Below, piece after piece: positions 16,558 through 24,568 of a stretch of DNA of 64,000 nucleotides. Numbering within the stretch: the stretch's first letter is position 1; every line of letters begins with the position of its first letter. A program made the position numbers and the translations under genes. Location: assembly GCA_024234735.1 (NCBI GenBank), contig JACKNV010000002.1, positions 62,001-126,000 on the forward strand, in the 5' to 3' direction. Below the pieces are notes generated by a model, which worked only from the letters and a program-made list of their open reading frames with translations, had not been told where the DNA came from and ran no database searches. Source of the DNA: Pseudomonadales bacterium (lineage in GTDB: Bacteria > Pseudomonadota > Gammaproteobacteria > Pseudomonadales > Halieaceae).

Positions 16558-18222
16558 ATGAAACGACTGAGTCTGATAGACAGCGCCTTCCTTATGCTCG
16601 AAAGCAGGGAAACTCCCATGCACGTGGGTGGTTTCAACCTCTTCACCCTGCCTGAGGGGGCCGATGAGCAGACCTTCCTGCACGGCCTCGCAGAGGGCAT
16701 GCGCACTTCCGATAAACTGCAATCGCCTTTCGGCGACAAGTTGAAGGTGGGCCGGCTGGGCACGCTGGGGCCGCTCTACTGGGAAGAGGACACGTCCCTG
16801 GACCTGGAGTATCACATCCGTCATTCGGCGCTGCCCAAGCCCGGCCGCTTCCGCGAGTTGTTCGCGCTGGTGTCGCGGTTGCACGGCACGCTGCTGGACC
16901 GCAACCGACCACTGTGGGAGATGCATCTGATCGAGGGGTTGCAGAATCGGCAGTTTGCCGTGTACTCCAAGTTCCACCACGCAGCCATCGACGGGGTGCG
17001 TTCCATCCACCTCACCCAGAGTATGTACTCCACCAACCCGAATGAGCGTATTCACGATTCGCCGTTGTCCATCTCGGCCCGTGAGCGCTACCTGGCCGCG
17101 ATCGGAGGGCAGCCAGCCACGGAGCAGGAGTTGCGCAATGTGGCGGAGGCCCTGAAATCGACGTTTGACAGCAGTGCGCACCTGCTGGGTGCGTTGCGCA
17201 AGTACGTGGGTGCATGGACCGGCTCGGGGGGCTCCCTGGTGGTCCCCTGGCAGAACGTGCCCAAATCGACAATCAACACCAGGGTGGATGGCGCCCGCCG
17301 CTTTGTCGCCCAGTCCTGGCCCTTCGCGCGCATACGCGCGGTGGGCAAGGCCCTGGATGGCACCTTCAATGACGCCGTGCTGGCCATGTCGGCCGGCGCG
17401 CTGCGCCGGTTCCTGCTGAACCATGGCGAATTGCCGCGCGAGTCGCTGAAAGCCATGGTGCCGGTGTCACTGCGCCGGCCCGGTGATGTGGACTCGTCCA
17501 ATGCGGTGGGCGCAATCAGTGCCGACCTGGCGACGAACATCGCCGATCCGGTCAAGCGCCTGCAGGCGATCAAGGCCTCCATGGAGGCCGGCAAGGACAT
17601 GTTCAAGGATTTGTCCACCACCGAGGCCAGTCTGTTCCTGCAACTCATGCAGTTGCCCGGGCTGGTGCTGATGCCGTTGGGCCTGGGCACTCGCTTTCCC
17701 CCCTACAGCACGGTGATCTCCAACGTTCCCGGCCCGCGGCAGCCGATGTACTGGAACGGCGCGAGACTGGAGGGCATCTACCCGGCGTCCATCGTCACCG
17801 AGGGGATCGCCATGAACATTACCCTGGTGACCTACGACCAGCAGGTCGATTTCGGTATCATGGCCTGTCGGCGCTCCCTGCCGCAGGTGCAGCGATTCAT
17901 CGACTACCTGGAGGATTCCCTGGTCGAACTGGAGGACGCCGTGGGCATCAGCAGCCAGCCGCCGAGTGCTAAAACCCGGGCCAAAAAGAAGGTTGCCGCC
18001 GGGAAAAAATCGCCCGCCGGGGCGAAGGCCCGGGCCAAGAGCACGGCAGGGGCGCAAGCCAAAGCCAAAGCCAAAGCCAAAGCCAAAGCCAAAGCCAAAG
18101 CCAAAGCGAAAACCAGGTTAACAGCCAAGGCCAGGGTAAAGACCAAAACATCAGGCTCGCCCAGAGCCAGGGTCAAAGCCAAGGCCAAGGCCAAAGCCAG
18201 GCCCAAGCTGGCGGCGCAGTGA
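16558..18222 (+). CDS. WS/DGAT-family acyltransferase with Lys/Ala-rich histone-like tail
   Basis: 554 aa, longer than the usual 450-480. The catalytic domain begins MKRLSLIDSAFLMLESRETP and carries HHAAIDG at residues 140-146. The second domain ends in the conserved NVPGPRQPMYWNG block at about residue 390. From about residue 470 the protein becomes a low-complexity basic tail of repeated K-A units (AKAKAKAKAK) with KARVKAKAKA blocks, like histone-H1/AlgP-type tails. The DNA encoding it is a tandem hexamer. The core is a neutral-lipid acyltransferase; the tail could tether it to DNA, membrane phospholipid or lipid-droplet surfaces (inference). It has a weak SD (AGGTGG) about 10 bases upstream. 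Confidence 0.92.
   Translation: MKRLSLIDSAFLMLESRETPMHVGGFNLFTLPEGADEQTFLHGLAEGMRTSDKLQSPFGDKLKVGRLGTLGPLYWEEDTSLDLEYHIRHSALPKPGRFRELFALVSRLHGTLLDRNRPLWEMHLIEGLQNRQFAVYSKFHHAAIDGVRSIHLTQSMYSTNPNERIHDSPLSISARERYLAAIGGQPATEQELRNVAEALKSTFDSSAHLLGALRKYVGAWTGSGGSLVVPWQNVPKSTINTRVDGARRFVAQSWPFARIRAVGKALDGTFNDAVLAMSAGALRRFLLNHGELPRESLKAMVPVSLRRPGDVDSSNAVGAISADLATNIADPVKRLQAIKASMEAGKDMFKDLSTTEASLFLQLMQLPGLVLMPLGLGTRFPPYSTVISNVPGPRQPMYWNGARLEGIYPASIVTEGIAMNITLVTYDQQVDFGIMACRRSLPQVQRFIDYLEDSLVELEDAVGISSQPPSAKTRAKKKVAAGKKSPAGAKARAKSTAGAQAKAKAKAKAKAKAKAKAKTRLTAKARVKTKTSGSPRARVKAKAKAKARPKLAAQ
18055..18112 (+). repeat. Tandem AAAGCC hexamer array inside the WS/DGAT gene
   Basis: About eight near-perfect tandem copies of AAAGCC (18,061-18,108), with degenerate copies on both sides. 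They encode alternating Lys-Ala. Such arrays can change length by slippage without breaking the frame, since the unit is 6 bp. Confidence 0.9.
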
Positions 18223-18324
18223 TGGCGTCGGGCGCGCCACCGCTCGCATGACGTCGACGCTGCATAATGCGCGGTCCTTCCGGGACCGCCACCCGCGCCG
18301 GGTGGAACCTGTGCCGACAAACTG

Positions 18325-19302
18325 CTACGCAAAAGCCTGTTTCAGCAGCTCGAAGGAGCGCTTGCGATCCTCGAAGTAGTACATATTGGTCACCGCCATG
18401 ATCTCGTCGGCAGCGTGCAGGGCCGCCAGCCTTTCTACCTGGGCGCGCACCTGTTGGGGCGTGCCGGCGGCGCGGCTGTCTTCCCGGCTGGCGATAAACG
18501 CCTGTTCCCTGGGTCCCAGCGGGTAGGCCAGGGCCTCCCGGGGCGACAGTGATACACCGTTGGATTGCCCGGCGAAGAAACGGAACAGGTTGAGGTCGTG
18601 GGTCAGTTGCAGGGCCCTGGCCTGTTCCTCGGTGTCGGCGCAAAAAACACTGATGGTGAGGATGGCATGGGGCTGCGGCCACATGGCGCTGGCCTGGTAG
18701 CGGGCCTTGTACAGGCCGATCAGGCGCGCGTCGGCCTGCGGGTTGATGAACAGGCCGAGGTTGTAGGGCAGGCCGCGCTGCGCGGCCAGTACCGCGCTGT
18801 CGGGGCTGGAGCCCAGCATCCACAGGGGTATCGCCTCCGGGGCCCTGGGGCTGACCAGGGGGCTGCTGCGCTCCTGCCACAGGTAGTCGCTGAGTTTGGC
18901 CACCAGTTGCGGAAACAGTTCGAACTTGGGACGGCCGTCAGTGGCGAGGGCGACCGCGGTGGACATGTCGGCTCCGGGGGCCCGGCCGACTCCCAGGTCG
19001 ATACGCCCCGGGTACAGGTTGGCCAGCAGGGAAAACACCTCTGCCACCTTGTAGGCGCTGTAATGCGGCAGCATGATGCCGCCGGAGCCGATGCGAATCG
19101 AGCTGGTGGCGGCGCCTATCGCGGCCAGCAGCACTTCTGGCGCGCTGCCGGCAACGGCCGGGAAGGCGTGGTGCTCAGAAATCCAGAAGCGCTGGTATCC
19201 CAACTGTTCGCACCACTGGGCCATGGCAATGGTCTCGCCCAGGGCCTCGGCGGCCTGGTCGGCGGAGCGTGTCAGTGACTGGTCGAGGACGGATAACTTC
19301 AA
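18325..19302 (-). CDS. LLM-class flavin-dependent oxidoreductase (bacterial luciferase-like monooxygenase)
   Basis: 325 aa. The likely start is the TTG at 19,302-19,300 (then KLSVLDQSLTRS), where luciferase-like proteins usually begin; the in-frame extension up to 19,563 crosses the palindromic repeats and looks non-coding. Motifs are WISEHHAFPAVAGSAPEVLL, IGSGGIMLPHYSAYKVAEVF and RIDLGVGRAPGAD, the TIM-barrel FMN/F420-type site of the LLM group (YhbW/MsnO8-like). Substrate unknown. It shares strand and a palindrome-containing spacer with the DUF2860 gene upstream. Confidence 0.9.
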   Translation of the reverse strand: MKLSVLDQSLTRSADQAAEALGETIAMAQWCEQLGYQRFWISEHHAFPAVAGSAPEVLLAAIGAATSSIRIGSGGIMLPHYSAYKVAEVFSLLANLYPGRIDLGVGRAPGADMSTAVALATDGRPKFELFPQLVAKLSDYLWQERSSPLVSPRAPEAIPLWMLGSSPDSAVLAAQRGLPYNLGLFINPQADARLIGLYKARYQASAMWPQPHAILTISVFCADTEEQARALQLTHDLNLFRFFAGQSNGVSLSPREALAYPLGPREQAFIASREDSRAAGTPQQVRAQVERLAALHAADEIMAVTNMYYFEDRKRSFELLKQAFA

Positions 19303-19315
19303 TGTTGGTCTGTGC

Positions 19316-19387
19316 CTGTAGGGCCGATTTCCATCGGCCGGAAAAACCGCCCTACAGATATCAGGGCCTGGCCGAATAAATTCGGCC
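19316..19387. repeat. REP-like palindromic pair / probable bidirectional stem-loop
   Basis: First unit: CTGTAGGGC (19,316-19,324) pairs with GCCCTACAG (19,349-19,357) and encloses GGCCGAT/ATCGGCC. Second unit: GGCCGAAT (19,370-19,377) pairs with ATTCGGCC (19,380-19,387), loop AA. They sit between two minus-strand genes, just after the DUF2860 stop, and could end its transcript. The form resembles the short GTAGGG...GGCCGAAT REP sequences scattered through many gammaproteobacterial genomes. Confidence 0.65.
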
Positions 19388-19411
19388 TTGCAGAGAGCGC
19401 CAGCGCCGGGA

Positions 19412-20467
19412 TCAGAAGCGGCGCAGCATGCCGAGGGCGACCACGCCCACGCTGGAATCGTAAAAATCCAGGTCGTTGTCCTGCTCGTACCAGCCGGCGG
19501 TGGCGTTGAAGGTCCAGTGCTTGAGACCGAAGGCGCCGGTATAGAACATGGACAGGGAAGCACCGTAGTGATTCGACTTGTCCTTGTAGTCGTAGATCGG
19601 GTTGGCCTCCTTGTAGTCGTAATCGCCGTAGCTGGCGTTCAGCACCCAGCGCCAGTGGTCGTCGTGCTGGTAGATGTAGTTCACCGATGCTCGCACGCCG
19701 TCGTTGGCCATCGCGTTGCCGTCCAGGTCGCGGTCTATGTAGGCCAGCTGCGGCTCGACGATGTGCTTTCTGTCGTCCGACGAAAACTCGTACAGCAGGG
19801 CGAAGTTGTCTATGTCGCCCTGGCGGTCCAGCAGTTGCCGCTGGGCGGGGGTCAGGGCCAGGCTCTGGCCGCTCAGTTCGTCATCGATGTCGATTTCCGA
19901 ATAGGTATAGCGGAATTCCAGGCCGCTGCTCATGAACTGTTGCCAGAACACCCGGAACCCCTCGTTGGTGCGATCGGTATCCTTGCGTTTGGCATCGGTG
20001 AGGTAGGGATCCTGCCAGACTTCGGTCTGGACCGTGGTCGCGCGGTAGCTGGCGCCGATCAGCCCCGCCCGGCCCACGTCCTGGCGCACCCCGGCGATGG
20101 TAGTCATGTCCATGGACAGGTAGTCTTCCAGCAGGTTACCGATATGTAACTGGGTGCGAGTGCTTTCAAATGTGTAGGAGAGCTCGAAGTTGATCACTGG
20201 AATCGCGCCGCCCTCGCTGCTGTTGGGCGAGTCGTTCAGGCTGCCGATCTCCTTGTCACCGATATCGATCTTGCCTGACAGAATGCTGGCCAGCATGTTG
20301 GACTTGACCGAGATGCCGCCGGCGCCCAGGTTAACGTAACCACTGAACCCGCCTTTTTGGGGAATGATGACCGCAGCCTGGGTGGCGGTGGCCAGTGTAA
20401 GGCCGGCCGCGAGCGCGGCCAGGCCTGAATATTTCGTCAATTGCTTGGTAAGGTTGGTTGCGCCCAT
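19412..20467 (-). CDS. DUF2860 outer-membrane beta-barrel protein
   Basis: 351 aa. A signal peptide (LAALAAGLTLATATQAA) precedes PQKGGFSGYVNLGAGGISVK, the characteristic start of DUF2860 proteins. The mature part is a run of amphipathic strands with alternating aromatic residues, e.g. FELSYTFESTRTQLHIGNLL, GLEFRYTYSEIDIDDE and HYGASLSMFYTGAF, and ends with the C-terminal phenylalanine motif (ALGMLRRF) used for Bam-dependent insertion. It is a surface porin-like barrel of unknown specificity. The next gene downstream (LLM oxidoreductase) is separated by stem-loops. Confidence 0.85.
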   Translation of the reverse strand: MGATNLTKQLTKYSGLAALAAGLTLATATQAAVIIPQKGGFSGYVNLGAGGISVKSNMLASILSGKIDIGDKEIGSLNDSPNSSEGGAIPVINFELSYTFESTRTQLHIGNLLEDYLSMDMTTIAGVRQDVGRAGLIGASYRATTVQTEVWQDPYLTDAKRKDTDRTNEGFRVFWQQFMSSGLEFRYTYSEIDIDDELSGQSLALTPAQRQLLDRQGDIDNFALLYEFSSDDRKHIVEPQLAYIDRDLDGNAMANDGVRASVNYIYQHDDHWRWVLNASYGDYDYKEANPIYDYKDKSNHYGASLSMFYTGAFGLKHWTFNATAGWYEQDNDLDFYDSSVGVVALGMLRRF

Positions 20468-20623
20468 GACCTGCTCCTTAGAGTCTCGTGACAGGAATGT
20501 ATATTTATAAAATTACAGGTGTGAAACCGTGCCTAGTTTACACGCTTGCCAAGGCGTGTGAAGTCGCCGTTGCATTGGTAATATTTACGTACGACAAGCC
20601 GATGGGACGCACTGCCGGTGAGC

Positions 20624-21031
20624 ATGGATCAGCATCTGGAAATGATAGTGTTGTGGGCCGGTGTCCTGTCCCTGCTCGCCCTGGTTGCCACCGCGGTCGG
20701 CGTGCCCTGGGTGGTGGCCCGCCTGCCCCGGGACTACTTCAACCAGACTCACCGGGCGGTGTGGCGGCTGGTGGCGGACGAGCCCTGGTACGCACTCCTG
20801 TTGGGCATGCTCAAGAACCTGCTGGGGGCACTGCTGGTGCTGCTGGGAGCGATCATGCTGGTCACCCCCGGGCAGGGCCTGCTCACCCTGCTGGTGGGCC
20901 TGCTGCTGATGAATTTCCCGGGCAAATACCAGCTGGAGCGCTGGCTGGTGAGCCGCCGCGGCGTGTTGGCCGCCCTCAACTGGCTGCGTCGGCGCCGTGG
21001 CCGGCCGCCCTTTGACCCGCCCGCATACTAA
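20624..21031 (+). CDS. PGPGW-type small membrane protein
   Basis: About 135 aa from the ATG at 20,624 (a GTG two codons earlier is possible). One helix lies near residues 7-28. Two adjacent hydrophobic helices near residues 60-100 enclose LVTPGQGLLTLLVGLLLMNF, a form of the proline/glycine motif of putative transmembrane PGPGW-like proteins, and a basic tail (RRRRGRPP) follows. Function unknown. It is followed closely by two further same-strand genes, forming a likely three-gene operon. Confidence 0.78.
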   Translation: MDQHLEMIVLWAGVLSLLALVATAVGVPWVVARLPRDYFNQTHRAVWRLVADEPWYALLLGMLKNLLGALLVLLGAIMLVTPGQGLLTLLVGLLLMNFPGKYQLERWLVSRRGVLAALNWLRRRRGRPPFDPPAY

Positions 21032-21085
21032 TTGGCTGCCCCAGGCCCTATAATCGGGTTGGTGCTGTTGGCGGAGGATAGCCAG

Positions 21086-21463
21086 ATGTTGGGTAAAATG
21101 GTTTCGATGGGTTTTGAGCTGGCGACCCTGCCGGCCCGCATGACCCTGCGGGGCGTCCGCGCGGCGGTGGCCGCGCCCGGCGACGTCGGGTATTTCATGC
21201 GCGAGTTGCGCCTGGCCTCCGACGAGGTGGCGCGCGAGGTGCAGCAGGTACTGGCCGCCGTGGACGCCGAGATGACCCAGAAGGCGGCCCATCTGGATCC
21301 GGTGCAGAAGCAGCAGGCCGCGGAGCTGGCCCTGGGCGCGGCGGAGCAGCACCTGAGTATGGCGGCAGTGAACGTGTTGCGGGCCCTGTGGCTGCAGCTG
21401 GACGCCGGCCGCAGCCTGCAGGAGCCTGGGCGCGAAGGTGTTGTCATCGAGCACGAGCGATAG
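21086..21463 (+). CDS. Hypothetical helical protein
   Basis: 125 aa from the ATG at 21,086, which has GGAGG 8 bases upstream; the open frame reaches back to 21,032, but that start has no ribosome site. Sequence begins MLGKMVSMGFELATLPARMT and continues with long charged helices (YFMRELRLASDEVAREVQQV, AEMTQKAAHLDPVQKQQAAE) resembling phasin-like or coiled-coil proteins. I do not recognise a family. It sits in a run with the membrane gene before it and the isochorismatase gene 9 bp after it. Confidence 0.65.
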   Translation: MLGKMVSMGFELATLPARMTLRGVRAAVAAPGDVGYFMRELRLASDEVAREVQQVLAAVDAEMTQKAAHLDPVQKQQAAELALGAAEQHLSMAAVNVLRALWLQLDAGRSLQEPGREGVVIEHER

Positions 21464-21472
21464 GTCTAGGGC

Positions 21473-22012
21473 ATGTTGAGCAGTGCCAACACCGTGCTGG
21501 TGATCGTCGATGTGCAGGGCAAGCTCGCCCAACTCATGGCCGACCGGGAGACCCTGTTCAGCAACCTGCAGCGCATGATCAGGGGCGCCCAGGCCCTGGG
21601 GCTGCCGATTCTGTGGATGGAGCAACTACCGGACAAACTGGGGCCCAGCATACCCGAAGTGGCCGACCTGCTTCCCGATCAGCAACCCATGGCCAAGAGC
21701 AGCTTCAGCTGTGCTGGCAGTGAGGAATTCAACACCGCCCTGGCGGGTCTCGGTCGCAAACAGGTCCTGATCGTCGGTATGGAAGCGCACGTCTGCGTTT
21801 ACCAGACCGCGCTGGATCTGGTGCGCTCCGGCTACCAGGTGGAAGTGGTGGAAGATGCGGTCGGCTCGCGTATTGCCACGAACAAGGGGGTCGGGGTGCG
21901 CAAGATGCTGGCCCACGGTGTGGGCCTGACCAGTACCGAGATGGCCCTGTTCGAAATGATGGGTGACGCCGGCCACCCCGCCTTCCGGGAAGTCCAGGCC
22001 GCGATCAAGTAG
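21473..22012 (+). CDS. Isochorismatase-family cysteine hydrolase (YcaC-like)
   Basis: 179-aa cysteine hydrolase. The catalytic triad is readable: Asp13 (VLVIVDVQGKL), Lys75 (PMAKSSFSC) and Cys108 (GMEAHVCVYQT), with the cis-peptide GMEAH before the nucleophile. Members hydrolyse amides or isochorismate-type substrates; the compact size and the KLGPSIPEVADLL segment point to the YcaC/hydrolase subgroup rather than true isochorismatase. Last gene of a three-gene run; the next gene (22,023) is convergent. Confidence 0.92.
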   Translation: MLSSANTVLVIVDVQGKLAQLMADRETLFSNLQRMIRGAQALGLPILWMEQLPDKLGPSIPEVADLLPDQQPMAKSSFSCAGSEEFNTALAGLGRKQVLIVGMEAHVCVYQTALDLVRSGYQVEVVEDAVGSRIATNKGVGVRKMLAHGVGLTSTEMALFEMMGDAGHPAFREVQAAIK

Positions 22013-22022
22013 GGCCAGGTGC

Positions 22023-23558
22023 TCAGGCAGCCTGCAGCGCCTGCAGTTGCCGGAGCAGGGTGTCCAGGCTCTCGCTGTCGTCCGCGGCCAGGTCTGCCAG
22101 CACGAAGCGATCCGGGCGCAGCAGGGTAATGCCGGGCCGATCGCTGTCGATAAATCCAGCCAGTGCCTGCCGGGCAGCCAGGTCCAGGTGCACCTCGGCG
22201 GGCGCCAGCTGTCGCCACAACGGGTGGGCAGCGAGCCGCTCCGGCAGCGCCCGCACACCGCGAAGCAGCGCCGTGAATCCCTTGCCCAGCAGTTCGTCCA
22301 GCAGCAGTGGGCCGGCACTGCCTGCCAGTTCCGGTTGTGGCAGCAGGCGGCCACCGCACGGGCCCGCAAACCAGCCGCGGGGCAGGCGCACATCCCTGAG
22401 CGGCGCGATTGCGTCGACGCCGAAGTTCGCCGCGGCGACCGGATCGCTATTGAGCGCGGCAAACAGGGCGTCGCGCTCGGCCGCTACCGCCGGATCGGTG
22501 GGCTGTATCCTGTCCCCCAGTTCCACCGCCAGGTCGACCATCTGGCGCGCCGCCTCGCGCCGTTCCAGGTCGTAGCTGCCCAGCAGCTGCCGTGGCAGGC
22601 GCTCGGTGATTACCGCGGCCAGTTTCCAGGACAGGTTGCGCGCGTCGCGGATACCGGCGTTGAGGCCCTGGCCAGCGAAGGGGGGCGTCATGTGCGCGGC
22701 GTCACCGGCCAGGAACACGCGGCCCGCGCTGAATGCCCGGGCCACCACGGCGCTGAAGCTGTACACGCACTTGCGGTATACCTGCACCTGGCCAGGTTCG
22801 GTGTGCTCGCCCAGCAGTGTCCTGATGCGCGTGTCCTCGAGCATCTCTTCGTCGGTCTCATCGCCGATCAGCATCCACTCCCAGCGGCGCTCGCCGCCGG
22901 GGCGAACAATGGTCATGGCCGGTCGCCGCGGGTCACAGAAGAAGCGGCAGGCCGGTTCTTCCCCCAGGTGGGGGTCGACGGTGTCGATCACCAGCCAGCG
23001 CTGCGGCAGGCGCTCGCCGTGCATGGCGATGCCGAGTCGCTGGCGAACGCCGGAGCGGCCACCGTCACAACCCACCAGGGAGGTGACGCGCAGTTTGCGC
23101 ATCTCGCCTTCGCTGTCACGCAGGGTCGCGCTGACGCCGTCTTCATCCTGGTGAAAATCGAGCAGTTGCGTACTGTGGCAAACCGTGACGCAGGGAAAGC
23201 GGGCCAGGCCCCGCAGCAGCTGCCGCTCCAGGGTGGGTTGGTCGAAACTGTTCTGTATGCAGAAACCGTAGGGGCGTGCGGTCAGGTCGGTGGTAAACAG
23301 CAGTTCGCCGGCACCGTTGAGGTAGTCGGCAACGAAGCCCTGCCTGATATGGGCGCTGACGGTTTTCGCCAGGCCCACTGCCTGCAGGGTGCGCAGCGAC
23401 TCGCCGTCCAGCGCCACCGCGCGCGGCTCCGCCACGCAGCCCGGGTTGCGCTCCACCAGCAGGGTGGGGATACCCTCGCTCCCCAGCAGGTTGGCCAGGG
23501 TCAGCCCGACCGGGCCGCCGCCGACGATCAGGACGCTGGCGGTGGCCGGCAGGCTCAT
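22023..23558 (-). CDS. FAD-dependent aromatic hydroxylase (MhpA-like)
   Basis: 511-aa class A flavoprotein monooxygenase. The Rossmann motif LIVGGGPVGLTLANLLGSEG covers residues 10-29; the second FAD motif GDAAHMTPPFAGQGLNAGIR lies near residue 235 and the DG fingerprint SLVGCDGGRSGVR near 165. A C-terminal thioredoxin-like extension fits the 3-(3-hydroxyphenyl)propionate/resorcinol/pentachlorophenol hydroxylase group, which ortho-hydroxylates a phenol with NAD(P)H and O2 to give a catechol. Its ATG overlaps the TGA of the upstream FAH-hydrolase gene (23,555-23,558), so both are one operon with the VOC dioxygenase. Confidence 0.92.
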   Translation of the reverse strand: MSLPATASVLIVGGGPVGLTLANLLGSEGIPTLLVERNPGCVAEPRAVALDGESLRTLQAVGLAKTVSAHIRQGFVADYLNGAGELLFTTDLTARPYGFCIQNSFDQPTLERQLLRGLARFPCVTVCHSTQLLDFHQDEDGVSATLRDSEGEMRKLRVTSLVGCDGGRSGVRQRLGIAMHGERLPQRWLVIDTVDPHLGEEPACRFFCDPRRPAMTIVRPGGERRWEWMLIGDETDEEMLEDTRIRTLLGEHTEPGQVQVYRKCVYSFSAVVARAFSAGRVFLAGDAAHMTPPFAGQGLNAGIRDARNLSWKLAAVITERLPRQLLGSYDLERREAARQMVDLAVELGDRIQPTDPAVAAERDALFAALNSDPVAAANFGVDAIAPLRDVRLPRGWFAGPCGGRLLPQPELAGSAGPLLLDELLGKGFTALLRGVRALPERLAAHPLWRQLAPAEVHLDLAARQALAGFIDSDRPGITLLRPDRFVLADLAADDSESLDTLLRQLQALQAA

Positions 23559-24520
23559 GCCGGAGCCTGCGGCACTACCCGGTTGTGCTGCTCGCCCAGG
23601 TCGATACTGCCGTCGGCGGTCCTGGCGCTGGCCCGAATGGTGTCGCCGTTGCGCAGGTAATCGGGATCCTGCAGCGCGCTCTTGATGAACAGGTCCCAGC
23701 GTTTGTGCTCCGGGAGCAGGCGCGCGATCAGCATTTTTGCCTTGCCGGGGGCCTTCACGGCAGTGCCGCCCGGGGTGCCGGTGACGATAAGGTCCCCCGG
23801 CCCGAGGTCCTGGATTGCCGACAGTTCGGTGAGGGTTTCCGCCGGTTTGTAGGCCAGTTCCGCCGCCATGCCCTGTTGCCTGAGCTGGCCATTGACCTCC
23901 AGGCGCACCCCGATGTCATCCAGGCGGGCCAGGTCGGCGGCGTCCACCAGGGTCAGCCAGGGCCCCGTGGGGCCGAAGGTACGGTAGCTCTTGCCCTTGT
24001 AGAACTGGGTCTGGGGCAACTGCACGTCGCGCGCGGAGACGTCGTTGTGCAGAACCAGGGCGCCCACGTAGTCGGCCAGGTTGGCGGTTGTCACCTGGAC
24101 CGGGCCGGTAACCGCGCGGCGCAGTACCAGCCCGATCTCCACCTCGTAGTCCAGCAGGCGCACGTGGGGAGGGCGGACTACATCGGTATCCGCCGGCGCC
24201 AGGCACGAAGAGGCCTTGCGGAAAAACGTATTGAACGGCAGCTTGCCGGAGGCGATGCCGATCTCCCGCAGGTGTGAGCTGTAATTGAGGCCCTGGGCGA
24301 TCAGCTGGCGGTCGGCGGTCACCGGGCACAGCAGGGTCAGGTCAGCCAGTTCGCGGTCGGGGGCGGGTGCGGCCGCCGCCGCGCGGGCAGTCTCGATGCC
24401 GCCCGCCATCAGCTGCGCGGTGCTGCTCGCTTCGATGTCCAGGGTGTGGACACGGGTTCCGACGACCACACCCCAGCGCGGGGTGCCGGCGTCGTCGAAG
24501 CGGATCACGTTGATAGCCAT
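23555..24520 (-). CDS. Fumarylacetoacetate hydrolase family protein
   Basis: 321-aa FAH-fold enzyme. The metal-binding region is LLDYEVEIGLVLRRAV with an E-x-E pair; NDVSARDVQ and GKSYRTFGPTGPWLTLVDAA are hallmark blocks, and DLIVTGTPGGTAVKAPGKAK is the C-terminal signature. Family members hydrolyse or decarboxylate beta-diketo acids, hydrating or cleaving meta-ring-fission products. Placed between the hydroxylase and the ring-cleavage dioxygenase, it most likely processes the ring-opened product. It overlaps the hydroxylase gene by 4 bp and follows the VOC gene by about 48 bp. Confidence 0.92.
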   Translation of the reverse strand: MAINVIRFDDAGTPRWGVVVGTRVHTLDIEASSTAQLMAGGIETARAAAAAPAPDRELADLTLLCPVTADRQLIAQGLNYSSHLREIGIASGKLPFNTFFRKASSCLAPADTDVVRPPHVRLLDYEVEIGLVLRRAVTGPVQVTTANLADYVGALVLHNDVSARDVQLPQTQFYKGKSYRTFGPTGPWLTLVDAADLARLDDIGVRLEVNGQLRQQGMAAELAYKPAETLTELSAIQDLGPGDLIVTGTPGGTAVKAPGKAKMLIARLLPEHKRWDLFIKSALQDPDYLRNGDTIRASARTADGSIDLGEQHNRVVPQAPA

Positions 24521-24568
24521 GGGGTGGTCTCCGTAGTGATTAAGGGTAATTCGCTCGCCCGGGTGTTC

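Noticed and set aside
15937..17424. 495-aa minus-strand open frame
   Set aside because: Antisense to the lipoprotein and WS/DGAT genes, no recognisable domain.
18061..18108. Possible CRISPR-like array in the AAAGCC tract
   Set aside because: It is a coding tandem hexamer with no spacers.
19303..19563. Upstream extension of the LLM oxidoreductase frame (412 aa)
   Set aside because: It passes through palindromic repeats and overlaps the end of the DUF2860 gene; a TTG start at 19,302 fits the family's usual beginning.
21963..23660. 565-aa plus-strand open frame
   Set aside because: Antisense to the flavin hydroxylase gene, which carries the FAD motifs.
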